From NCBI GenBank assembly GCA_050303415.1, contig JBNLBS010000006.1, positions 124,001 to 188,000 on the forward strand: DNA of 64,000 nucleotides, in the 5' to 3' direction. Below the pieces are notes generated by a model. It worked only from the letters and a program-made list of their open reading frames with translations, ran no database searches and was not told the origin of the DNA. Origin of the DNA: JBNLBS01 sp050303415 (GTDB taxonomy: Bacteria; Pseudomonadota; Gammaproteobacteria; Methylococcales; Methylomonadaceae). This document shows, in pieces, positions 33,617 to 42,312 of the stretch. The position numbers and the translations under genes were made by a program. The stretch's first letter is position 1. Every line of letters starts with the position of its first letter.

Positions 33617-34981
33617 ATGAAAATTAAAACAGCACTCAGCGTAAGCTCTATAGCTGCTTGTATCGCATTCACGCCTTTGGTCTCGGCACAAACATTACAA
33701 GAGGTGCTGCAGGAAACCATCGATAATAACCCAGAAGTCCAGTCAGCAAGGTCTGAACGTCGGGCTGTTGAGAATGAAATCGACCAAGCTAAGTCAGAGT
33801 ATTTCCCTACTATTGATATTGCTGCCGGCATTGGCTGGGAACAATCATCCAACCCAACCACTCGAAGCCGCAAGTGTGATCCCACAGGTGGCGGTTGCGA
33901 TAACTCAGTCTCCTATGGCCGAGAAGAAACATCGATTCAATTAAGACAAATGATTTTTGACGGCCTGGCTACCCCCAGTGAGGTAGAGCGCCATAAAGCC
34001 AGAACCAATGCCAGGGCTTATACTGTTTTTGGTCGATCTGAAATTACCGCATTGAGCGCAGTTGAAGCCTATATCAATGTTCTTCGCCGTCAAGAACTGC
34101 TTGACTTGGCTAAAGAAAACCTTTTGGTTCATCAACGAACAAATGACCAGATTGCATTACGTAGCGAACGAGGTATCGGTAGAAAAGCGGATGCCGACCA
34201 GTCAGCTGGTCGTTTGTCATTGGCAGAAAAAAATGTCTTATCCGAAGTCGGCAACCTTAAAGATGCAAAAACCGCTTTTTTAAGAGTTGTCGGTACACTG
34301 CCAAAAGAACTTGAGGAAATTTCTGCACCGGAAGACGCTTTACCGGAAAACATTGATGAGGCCGTTGAACAAGCTGTACAAAACCACCCTATCTTAAAAT
34401 CAGCAAACTCTGACGTAGACTCTGCGTTAGCGCAACATAAAACTGCCCGGGCCGCCTATATGCCGCGCATTGATTTTGAAGCAGGTGCATCACATAATAA
34501 TGACCTGGATGGTATTAAAGGTAAAAATGAAGATGCTTATGCAATGTTACGTCTTCGATACAATATTTTTAAAGGCGGTAAAGATTACGCACGACGCAAA
34601 GAAACAGCTCAGTTAATCAATCAAGCTAAAAACATCAGAGATAATACATACAGACAAGTTGTTGAAAGTATGCGTTTATCATGGGTCGCCTATCAAACAA
34701 TAAAAAGTCAAATGGCTTTTTTTGAGGGCCATAGAGATGCCATCATCAAAACCAATATTGCCTATCAAAAACAATTTAATATTGGTCAACGTACCCTGCT
34801 TGATTTACTTGATACGGCTAACGAAATGTATGTGGCAAAAAGTGCCTATACCAATGCAAAATACGACGTTTTATTTTCGCAATACCGTATATTGGCCAGT
34901 AAAGGCTTTTTAAACCGCTATGCCGGGGTAAAACTACCAGAAGAAATCAAAACTCTGGAAGAGGCGGAAAACGAGATATAA
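33617..34981 (+). CDS. lapE: LapE-type TolC family outer membrane channel
   Basis: A 454-residue outer-membrane efflux protein with a signal peptide ending near VSA (residue 24). The two-fold repeated TolC architecture is visible: helices around VLQETIDNNPEVQSARSER and AVEQAVQNHPILKSANSDV begin each half, and the beta strands carry RQMIFDG and RYNIFKGG. The segment GQRTLLDLLDTANE is typical of the C-terminal half. AGAGGGAAG precedes the ATG. A 158-base gap from the regulator gene suggests a possible internal promoter. A strong terminator follows, ending the exporter unit. Confidence 0.92.
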   Translation: MKIKTALSVSSIAACIAFTPLVSAQTLQEVLQETIDNNPEVQSARSERRAVENEIDQAKSEYFPTIDIAAGIGWEQSSNPTTRSRKCDPTGGGCDNSVSYGREETSIQLRQMIFDGLATPSEVERHKARTNARAYTVFGRSEITALSAVEAYINVLRRQELLDLAKENLLVHQRTNDQIALRSERGIGRKADADQSAGRLSLAEKNVLSEVGNLKDAKTAFLRVVGTLPKELEEISAPEDALPENIDEAVEQAVQNHPILKSANSDVDSALAQHKTARAAYMPRIDFEAGASHNNDLDGIKGKNEDAYAMLRLRYNIFKGGKDYARRKETAQLINQAKNIRDNTYRQVVESMRLSWVAYQTIKSQMAFFEGHRDAIIKTNIAYQKQFNIGQRTLLDLLDTANEMYVAKSAYTNAKYDVLFSQYRILASKGFLNRYAGVKLPEEIKTLEEAENEI

Positions 34982-35004
34982 GTCAGTAAAAATACTGATG
35001 CATT

Positions 35005-35038
35005 AAAAAAGCATTACCTTAATGGGTAATGCTTTTTT
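35005..35038 (+). terminator. Intrinsic terminator after the exporter genes
   Basis: AAAAAAGCATTACC pairs with GGTAATGCTTTTTT across a short loop, ending in a T-run on the plus strand. It separates the exporter genes from the LapD/LapG pair. The remaining 200 bases up to lapD show nothing else recognisable. Confidence 0.9.
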
Positions 35039-35249
35039 ATGATTCGTTTTCTCACCTTCAAACCAAGCTTTTCTAATCTGTTACCTCTTAAGATTAAGAT
35101 AAACGCTTGTTAACTCCCCCTCGTCAGCGACACTAATCTAAAAAAATAATATTAAGCTTAACGTGACTGTTTTATTGACTACATGAATTCATTCACATGA
35201 CAAGAGCATAGGTCTTCATAATTCTACTGATATAACAGGATACAGAATA

Positions 35250-37160
35250 ATGACATTATCCAAGCAGCTGTTAATTCTAATTTCAACCTTATTTTTAATG
35301 ATATTTAGCGTTAACTTTATAATAAGTGTCGATAATATTAGAAGTTATTTAGAAGGTGAATCAGAAGTACATGCTCAGGATACAGCCACCTCACTAGGAC
35401 TGTCTTTAAGCCCTTATATGGTCAATGAAACTGACCCTGTCATAGAAACCATGATGAATGCCATTTTTGATATGGGCTATTATCAGGAAATAAAGCTGGT
35501 TAATGTCGACAATAAGCCGTTAATAACCTTAACAAATAAAAAAGAATACGAAGGTATTCCCGACTGGCTGATTAAATATATCCCGATGAAAACAGCCATC
35601 GCTGAAAGCGAAATAAGTTCTGGCTGGAACATTAGCGGTACTGTCTACGTTACCATTAACCCTGGTTATGCTTACCGCAAGTTATACCAACAAGTGACCA
35701 GTAGCTTTTATTATTCATTAGGTGCATTTGCTTTATCTATTTCTCTACTATTAATTGTCCTGCACTTCACTTTATCCTCTCTAAAACAAATAGATAAAAT
35801 GGCTTTAACCATTGCTGCAGGTGAATTTATCACGATAGACAATCTGCCGTGGACAACAGAAGTGAGAAATGTCACCAAGTCAATGAACACAATGTCCAAG
35901 AAAATTGAAATGGTCATTACCAAACTCAATTTAAAACTGGATGTAATCGGTAGAAAAATTAAAAAAGACGATCTAACCGGTTTGAACAAAAAAAGCAGTT
36001 TCGATACAGATCTGAAAAAAATATTCATATCCAATTCAGATATTAAAGCCTATATTTTTATTATCAAAATTGATAGCTTGGCCAATCTGGTTAAAGAACT
36101 GGACAACACTGCTATTGATCAATTTTTAAAAGATGTTGCCAATGTCTTGAACAATATTTCAGCACCAACTGAAGATATTAAAATATCAACTTACCGATTT
36201 TTTGGCTCCGAATTTGCCATGCTCTTAAAACATGCAACACATGAACAAACCGAGTCCATAGCCAAACAATTAAGCATTGCTTTTACCGAACTCGGTGAAA
36301 AATATCAACGCACCGATATTGCACATATCGGTGTTGCCCCATTTGATCCGTTTGGCACTATTGACGGAATCATATTAGCTGCCAATGAAGCTTATGAACA
36401 AGCGCAGCTAATTGGTGCCAACAGTTACTTCATCAGAACTAACGTAGACCAGGCCAAAGATATTTCTGAATGGAAAGAACTGGTTTTTAATATTGTCGAT
36501 AATCAAGACTACAGTGTTTCTTTCATTGGCGAAGTTAAAGACTGTAAAACCCAAAAAACGATAATGGAAGAAGCCTTTACCCAGGCGCTTGATAAAAATG
36601 GCGATACTATTTCAATCGGCACCTTTGTTTCGATTGCAGAAAAATTTTCAAAAATTATTGATTTGGATATAGGCGTCACTTCTCGAGTTATCGACTATAT
36701 CAACAATGAAAATATTCAACATTCAGTGGCTATAAATTTATCCACCAGAACCATTAAAAGCAGCACCTATCGTGCCTGGCTGACCGATTTGTTACGACAC
36801 AACCAGGCCATTGCTCAACAGCTGGTTTTCAGTATTTCTGCCTATGCTGTTGCCAAAGAAGTGCCGGTATTTAAAGAATTTATTTCTTTCGCACATCAAC
36901 TCGGCGCCAAAGTTATGATTAAAAGATTTGATACCGACTCTATGTCACCTAAAGTAGCACAGGATTTAAATCCCGACTTTATCAGGCTGACTCGGGATAT
37001 CAGTAAAGATGTTTACACTGATGATAGAAAAAAATCATTTATCGAATCGATGATTAGTATCGGTGAGCTTTTGGATATCAGTATTCTGGCGGAGAATGTT
37101 GACAATGAAAATGATCTTAACTGTATAGAAACTATCGGTATTTCAGGTACAAGTCAGTAA
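35250..37160 (+). CDS. lapD: LapD-like c-di-GMP receptor (degenerate GGDEF-EAL)
   Basis: A 636-residue inner-membrane receptor. A transmembrane helix (about 7-27), a LapD/MoxY-type periplasmic domain (28-150) with the conserved GYYQEIKLV and SGWNISGTVYV segments, a second helix (about 153-172) and a HAMP region lead to a GGDEF-like domain whose signature reads FGSEF (318-322). The EAL-like domain has EAF for EAL, and the later DDFGxG and Lys motifs are absent (KRFDTDS, DFIRLT), so it should bind but not make or hydrolyse c-di-GMP. By analogy with Pseudomonas LapD, the ligand-bound form would sequester LapG in the periplasm. It starts with AGGA upstream and is followed 5 bases later by lapG. 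Confidence 0.92.
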   Translation: MTLSKQLLILISTLFLMIFSVNFIISVDNIRSYLEGESEVHAQDTATSLGLSLSPYMVNETDPVIETMMNAIFDMGYYQEIKLVNVDNKPLITLTNKKEYEGIPDWLIKYIPMKTAIAESEISSGWNISGTVYVTINPGYAYRKLYQQVTSSFYYSLGAFALSISLLLIVLHFTLSSLKQIDKMALTIAAGEFITIDNLPWTTEVRNVTKSMNTMSKKIEMVITKLNLKLDVIGRKIKKDDLTGLNKKSSFDTDLKKIFISNSDIKAYIFIIKIDSLANLVKELDNTAIDQFLKDVANVLNNISAPTEDIKISTYRFFGSEFAMLLKHATHEQTESIAKQLSIAFTELGEKYQRTDIAHIGVAPFDPFGTIDGIILAANEAYEQAQLIGANSYFIRTNVDQAKDISEWKELVFNIVDNQDYSVSFIGEVKDCKTQKTIMEEAFTQALDKNGDTISIGTFVSIAEKFSKIIDLDIGVTSRVIDYINNENIQHSVAINLSTRTIKSSTYRAWLTDLLRHNQAIAQQLVFSISAYAVAKEVPVFKEFISFAHQLGAKVMIKRFDTDSMSPKVAQDLNPDFIRLTRDISKDVYTDDRKKSFIESMISIGELLDISILAENVDNENDLNCIETIGISGTSQ

Positions 37161-37165
37161 TCAAT

Positions 37166-37891
37166 GTGAACGCTAAATTCATAATATTGGCTTTTATTCG
37201 GCATATACTAAAAAGCGCACAAAGGTTTAACCTTTGTTGCGCACAAAAGTATGCCTTACTGTTGTCATTTCTGTTTGCCTTCGCAGTGGCATTCAGTGTT
37301 TCAGCCACGCTGGAAATAAGTGATGTTTTACTGTCAAAAATTAAAACAAAATATGGTGCCGAAGCGGCTGATAGAATCGTTTTATGGCAAAAATTAGTAC
37401 GTACTGCCAAGGATCAGCCGGAACAGGAAAAATTAAGACTGGTCAATAATTTCTTTAATCAACGTATAGACTTTGTTGATGATATTTATTTATGGGGTGT
37501 GAATGACTATTGGGCAACGCCGGTAGAATTTTTAGCCAAGGGGGCAGGGGATTGTGAAGACTATTCTATCGCTAAATACTTTACCTTATTGGAACTGGGC
37601 GTATCTGAAAAAAAAATGCGCATTACCTATGTAAAAGCTTTAAATCTTAATCAAGCACATATGGTTTTGACTTATTTTTCTACACCTAGGTCTGTTCCCA
37701 TTGTTCTGGATAATTTAATTCCGCAAATAAAATCAGCTACTAATCGTAAAGACTTACTGCCTGTCTATAGCTTTAACGGTTCCGGCTTATGGCTGGCAAA
37801 AGCAAAAGGCAGTGGTAAACGAGTTGGTGGAGTAAGCCGATTAAGCATGTGGACCGAACTAAAAAACAGGATGTTAAACAACAGCTTCTAA
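37166..37891 (+). CDS. lapG: LapG-like periplasmic cysteine protease
   Basis: A 241-residue transglutaminase-like cysteine protease that in the known system cuts adhesins at a di-alanine. Catalytic residues are Cys130 in GAGDCEDYS, His165 in QAHMVL and Asp182 in VLDNLIPQ; the neighbouring acidic residues needed for Ca2+ binding in LapG (Asp129, Glu131, Asp132) are present. A long N-terminus precedes a signal-like helix (about 28-47, YALLLSFLFAFAVAFSVSA). The start is given as GTG, which overlaps an ATG-TGA; the exact start is uncertain. It follows lapD by 5 bases. Its expected substrates are the two TAAG-bearing adhesins upstream. Confidence 0.92.
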   Translation: MNAKFIILAFIRHILKSAQRFNLCCAQKYALLLSFLFAFAVAFSVSATLEISDVLLSKIKTKYGAEAADRIVLWQKLVRTAKDQPEQEKLRLVNNFFNQRIDFVDDIYLWGVNDYWATPVEFLAKGAGDCEDYSIAKYFTLLELGVSEKKMRITYVKALNLNQAHMVLTYFSTPRSVPIVLDNLIPQIKSATNRKDLLPVYSFNGSGLWLAKAKGSGKRVGGVSRLSMWTELKNRMLNNSF

Positions 37892-38150
37892 GGCCAATTG
37901 ACTTGCAGTGCATTAACACTCATGCATAAAGAGCACTATCCATCAAAATCTTTTCGTTAACAGTAAAACATCCTCCGTTGATATATTCCTTATTTTTTTC
38001 ATCTGAATTAGTCTACAAGTATGCGCAATTTTAATTGAGAACGTTTGCCTTAGAAAAAAATATCCAACACTCTTTATTATCTTTGGGCCACGTCAAGCGA
38101 ACAGCTGGTAATAATTTTTATTAGTCATAACCTTCTTGAAAGTCTATTAT

Positions 38151-38861
38151 ATGCCCATGATCTGGATTCAAAAACGGCCCCACTACTACAGCTTTTCAAT
38201 TGTTGCCCTGTTGCTTGTCATCTATACTAACCGTTGCTTTGCTCACGGCGTTGATAGTCATACAGAGTACTTTTTAACCACCAATCACGATGTAGCCATA
38301 GCGCCTTTCCTCTATATAGGTGCAAAACATATGCTGACCGGCTATGATCACCTGCTGTTTTTACTGGGTGTAATCTTTTTTCTTTTCCGCAGTAAAGACA
38401 TATTGATATATGTCAGCCTGTTCACCTTAGGCCATAGTCTAACTTTATTGTTTGGCGTACTCAATCAGATCCAACTCAATGCCTATTTAATCGATGCGAT
38501 TATCGGCATTTCCGTATTTTACAAAGGTTTTGATAATCTGGGTGGTTTTAAACAACTGTTAGGCAGACAACCAAACACTAAAAAAGCCGTATTTATTTTT
38601 GGTTTATTTCATGGCTTTGGACTGGCCACAAAACTGCAGGATTTTGCCTTGCCCCAAGAAAGCCTGTTCAACAATCTTTTGGCTTTTAATATTGGTGTAG
38701 AAGTCGGTCAATGTGTTGCCCTGCTTTTTATCCTGACTTTATTGGGTTTTTGGCGCAGATATCGCAGTTATCTTACCTTTTCAGCGGGTACCAATACCTT
38801 GTTAATGTCAGCAGGTATGACTTTATTCGGCTATCAAATCACCGGCTACTTCATCGCATAA
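38151..38861 (+). CDS. HupE/UreJ family membrane protein
   Basis: A 236-residue integral membrane protein with an N-terminal signal-like helix and about six further helices. HupE/UreJ-type signatures are present: GYDHLLFLLGVIFF, FTLGHSLTL and LFHGFGLA, with His and Asp residues inside membrane helices that suggest metal transport or sensing (nickel or cobalt in known relatives). I chose the ATG at 38151; a TTG 15 bases upstream is also open. The next gene, a single-pass protein, starts 5 bases after its stop, so the two likely act as a pair. The 259-base gap before it shows nothing recognisable. Confidence 0.85.
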   Translation: MPMIWIQKRPHYYSFSIVALLLVIYTNRCFAHGVDSHTEYFLTTNHDVAIAPFLYIGAKHMLTGYDHLLFLLGVIFFLFRSKDILIYVSLFTLGHSLTLLFGVLNQIQLNAYLIDAIIGISVFYKGFDNLGGFKQLLGRQPNTKKAVFIFGLFHGFGLATKLQDFALPQESLFNNLLAFNIGVEVGQCVALLFILTLLGFWRRYRSYLTFSAGTNTLLMSAGMTLFGYQITGYFIA

Positions 38862-38865
38862 TAAA

Positions 38866-39426
38866 ATGAGTAACATCCCCGAACCTTCGATAAAATCCCT
38901 GCTATTAAGCTTCCTTGCCGCAATCGTATTAGCACTGGCCATGCTGATTTTTGCCATACTCCCGGCCGAATATAATATAGACCCAACCGGCATCGGAACC
39001 AAACTGGGTTTAACTGTGTTAGCGCAAAGCAGTGCTTCAGTGGCTGAAGCCAATGTTTTAACCTGCCTGGATAACAGTTCACCCACCACTAACGGTTCCG
39101 AAGCAAAGTGGCAGGATGTTGTCGTTATTACTATACCGGCAAAAAGCGGTCTGGAATATAAATTTCATCTCAACAAAGATAAAGCCATCAACTATACCTG
39201 GAACACCGATGGTGCACTGCTATATTTCGACTTCCACGGTGAGCCAGACGGTGATCACACCGGTTACTTTAAAAGCTATCAGGAAAACACTCACAACCAA
39301 TCCACTGGAACATTAAAAGTACCTTTCAATGGCATACACGGGTGGTATTGGGAAAATAAAACCCAAAAACCCGTTAAAGTTATACTAAAAACCAGCGGTG
39401 AATATAAAGTGGTTGGAGTGATTTAA
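38866..39426 (+). CDS. Single-pass membrane-anchored periplasmic protein, partner of HupE-like gene
   Basis: A 186-residue protein with one transmembrane helix (about 10-33) and a soluble beta-rich periplasmic domain (about 60-186) containing EYKFHLNKDKAINYTW, LYFDFHGEPDG and GWYWENKTQKPV. It resembles proteins annotated as transmembrane anchor proteins that occur next to HupE/UreJ-like genes; that memory is the only basis for the family call. The His-, Asp- and Glu-rich loop (FDFHGEPDGDHTG) could bind metal. Co-transcribed with the preceding gene. Confidence 0.7.
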   Translation: MSNIPEPSIKSLLLSFLAAIVLALAMLIFAILPAEYNIDPTGIGTKLGLTVLAQSSASVAEANVLTCLDNSSPTTNGSEAKWQDVVVITIPAKSGLEYKFHLNKDKAINYTWNTDGALLYFDFHGEPDGDHTGYFKSYQENTHNQSTGTLKVPFNGIHGWYWENKTQKPVKVILKTSGEYKVVGVI

Positions 39427-39553
39427 AGTCGAACCCACCTTTTTTCCTGCCAGACAAAGAAAGGCGAGCAAGATTAATTCTCTACGCTTAAAATAAATCT
39501 CCGAGTTGATAAATGCTAGAATTCCATTCTATATAAATCGCCAATTTCTTTTC

Positions 39554-41947
39554 ATGGACAATAATTTAAAACTTTCCCCTGCCGAACTGGCATTAAAGAT
39601 TGATCTGAATGATTTTAATGTTCAGGATTTCAATCACTTACCTGATTTAATTTTAGGTCAGGAACGGGCGCAATCCGCATTAAAGTTTGGTGTAGCCATG
39701 CAAAATCCCGGCTATAACATTTATGTTATGGGCGAGCCGGGCACCGGTCGTTTAACCATGATTACCAGTCATTTACATGAGCTGGCAGGCAGTCAAGCGG
39801 CACCGGCATCATATGCTTATACCGAAAACTTTGATAATCCCAGAGAGCCTGTTGCCATTGAATTATCCGCCGGGCAAGGGCAGCTCCTGATTAAGGATAT
39901 CGATCAGTTAATCGACAATTTACTGGCTACTTTTCCGGCTGCCTTTGAAAGTCCTTCCTATCAACAAAAGAAAAGTGCTTTAGAACGGCATTTTAATCAG
40001 CGCTATAACAATGCTATTGATCTGGTTGACAAAAAAGCCCAGGAATTTGATATTGCCGTTTTTCGGGAAAATGAATCGATTACTTTTCTACCTATTCGTG
40101 ACAATAAATCGCTGGATGAAGACCAGTTTGCGTTATTGTCTCCGGCTGAACGCGAGGCTTTTCATAAACATGTTGAACAACTTGAAGCCTATCTGGCCGA
40201 CACATTGATCGAATTGCCAAAGTGGCGCCGGTCTTTGGTTGAGCAAATCAAACAACTGGATAATAAAACCATCAGTCAGGCTATAGACCCTTTATTTAAC
40301 AAACTCCAGACAAAATACCTCAATTCTGATGATGTTATTACTTTTTTAGCTGAAATTAAAAAGAATCTAAATACTACGATTACCGATTATCTGATGCCGA
40401 ATTCCGCATTGGAATCACGCGAAAACTCAGTTAAGCGCCAAATCTTAGCAGAACAGTTCAGCCCAAATATTCTGGTCGATCACGAACTTGAAAGTGGTGC
40501 GCCTGTTATTTACGAACCGCACCCTACTTACCAAAATCTTTTCGGTCGTATCGAATATATCAGTGATCAAGGAACCTTAATCACCAATTATCGCCGTATT
40601 TGCCCAGGCTCTTTGCATAAAGCCAATGGCGGTTATTTAATACTGGATGCGGAAAAGATCCTGACCAATCCGTTTGTTTGGGAAGGGTTGAAACGGGCAT
40701 TAAAATCCGGTCGAGTGGAAATTGAAACCCCCTTATCCGAATTCGGCATTAATACCATGACCTTAAAGCCGGATGTGATTCCATTAAATGTAAAAGTAAT
40801 TTTACTGGGTTCGCGTGATATTTATTATTTGCTGGAAGAACTGGATAGCGAATTTAATGAAATGTTCCGCATATTGGCCGATTTTGATGACCATATTACG
40901 CTCAATAATCAGACAATTAATCAATTTGCCGGTTTAATGTATCGTCAGGCTGAGGATTCCGGTGCCTTGCCATTAACTCAATGCGCCATTGAACATTTAA
41001 TTGAATTCAGCTGTCGCCTGTCTGAAAACCAGAAACAACTGTCAGCCCATATTAACGATTGCCTGGAAATTATTGGCGAGGCCAATTTTCTAAGCAGACA
41101 GGACAATCATAACTGCATTGATAAAAAATATATCCAGCAGGCATTAGCCGCACGGGAAAAACGCAATGGCCGGTTATCAGAAACTATTTTGGAAGAAATG
41201 CTGGACGGCACAATTCTAATTGACACCGATGGACTGGCAATCGGCAAAACCAACGGCTTAACGGTATTGGAAGTCGGTGGCAGTTGTTTTGGTGCACCGG
41301 CTCGAATTACCACCACGGTTTATCCCGGTTCTCGTGGTATTGTCGATATTGAACGCGAGGCGGAATTAGGCCAGTCCATTCATTCCAAAGGCGTATTAAT
41401 TTTAACCGGCTATCTGGGACATTGTTATGCCCAGCAGTTTCCACTGGCCATTTCAGCCAGTTTGGCAATTGAACAATCCTATGGTCATATTGATGGTGAC
41501 AGTGCTTCATTAGCTGAATTATGCTGTCTTATTTCCGCGTTAACCCGCACCCCGATCAAACAAAATATTGCGGTCACCGGCTCTATCAACCAATACGGCG
41601 AAGTTCAGGCGGTGGGCGGAGTTAATGAAAAAATAGAAGGCTTTTTCCGGCTATGTCAGGCCAGAGGATTAACCGGCCAGCAAGCGACCATTATTCCGGC
41701 ATCAAACAAACGTAATCTGATGTTAAAACAGGAAGTTGTTGATGCGGTTGAAAAAGGCTTATTTGCCATTTACGCTGTTTCCAGCGTTAACCAGACACTG
41801 GAGCTGCTGACCGGAGAGCAAGCCGGAGAAATGGATAAAGAAGGCAATTACCCTGAGGGTACTATCAATTTTAAAGCCATCGCCCGCTTAAAGGAAATCT
41901 CTGAGATGGATAATGACGATGATGAAAAAGAGGGCGACGACCATTAA
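39554..41947 (+). CDS. LonB-like ATP-dependent protease (Lon family, YcbZ type)
   Basis: About 797 residues from the ATG at 39554; an upstream TTG at 39506 is open but less likely. The AAA+ part has an altered Walker A (GEPGTGRLTM, with Arg-Leu in place of Lys-Ser/Thr), as in this Lon subfamily, and a Walker B-like GGYLILDAEK. The C-terminal Lon protease domain has the Ser/Lys dyad: Ser650 in DGDSASLAEL and Lys693 in GGVNEKIEGFF. Family members are cytosolic proteases related to E. coli YcbZ (LonH); specific substrates are not known. It stands alone, followed by a convergent cytochrome gene. The tail is very acidic (DNDDDEKEGDD). Confidence 0.92.
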   Translation: MDNNLKLSPAELALKIDLNDFNVQDFNHLPDLILGQERAQSALKFGVAMQNPGYNIYVMGEPGTGRLTMITSHLHELAGSQAAPASYAYTENFDNPREPVAIELSAGQGQLLIKDIDQLIDNLLATFPAAFESPSYQQKKSALERHFNQRYNNAIDLVDKKAQEFDIAVFRENESITFLPIRDNKSLDEDQFALLSPAEREAFHKHVEQLEAYLADTLIELPKWRRSLVEQIKQLDNKTISQAIDPLFNKLQTKYLNSDDVITFLAEIKKNLNTTITDYLMPNSALESRENSVKRQILAEQFSPNILVDHELESGAPVIYEPHPTYQNLFGRIEYISDQGTLITNYRRICPGSLHKANGGYLILDAEKILTNPFVWEGLKRALKSGRVEIETPLSEFGINTMTLKPDVIPLNVKVILLGSRDIYYLLEELDSEFNEMFRILADFDDHITLNNQTINQFAGLMYRQAEDSGALPLTQCAIEHLIEFSCRLSENQKQLSAHINDCLEIIGEANFLSRQDNHNCIDKKYIQQALAAREKRNGRLSETILEEMLDGTILIDTDGLAIGKTNGLTVLEVGGSCFGAPARITTTVYPGSRGIVDIEREAELGQSIHSKGVLILTGYLGHCYAQQFPLAISASLAIEQSYGHIDGDSASLAELCCLISALTRTPIKQNIAVTGSINQYGEVQAVGGVNEKIEGFFRLCQARGLTGQQATIIPASNKRNLMLKQEVVDAVEKGLFAIYAVSSVNQTLELLTGEQAGEMDKEGNYPEGTINFKAIARLKEISEMDNDDDEKEGDDH

Positions 41948-41987
41948 CTGGCAACCGGACGGACCGATTACCAATCAATACCAGGTC

Positions 41988-42296
41988 CTATTTTTTTGCG
42001 TTATGGTCTAAAACAAACTGACTAATTGCTGTCAGTTTATCACCGGTAATATTTGGAAATTTTGGCATAGTTAAAGAACCATTTTTAATTTTATCGCTGA
42101 CAGCCGCCAGATTCGCATTCTCTGCGGCAAGGCCGAAGTAAATCTTCGGTTTACTTTGGTCGGCCTTATGACAATCAGCACAGGCAGCTTTAAAAATATC
42201 TTCGCCACTGGCTTCGGCTGCCGGTGTGTAGTCATTTTTACAGGCTGTCAATACAGTTGACAGTGCCAATAGGGCAAAAGCTGTTTTCTTGTTCAT
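41988..42296 (-). CDS. Lipid-anchored mono-heme cytochrome c
   Basis: A 102-residue c-type cytochrome with lipobox VLTAC (Cys19), so the mature protein is anchored to a membrane. The single heme site is CADCH, and Met in LTMPKFPN is the likely sixth ligand. Small class I cytochromes of this kind carry electrons in the periplasm to oxidases or from dehydrogenases; no partner enzyme is adjacent. It is 16 bases downstream of pyrC' on the same strand, so it may be partly co-transcribed, but it has its own GAG-containing ribosome binding site. Confidence 0.88.
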   Translation of the reverse strand: MNKKTAFALLALSTVLTACKNDYTPAAEASGEDIFKAACADCHKADQSKPKIYFGLAAENANLAAVSDKIKNGSLTMPKFPNITGDKLTAISQFVLDHNAKK

Positions 42297-42312
42297 GATA
42301 TTACTCTTTAAG

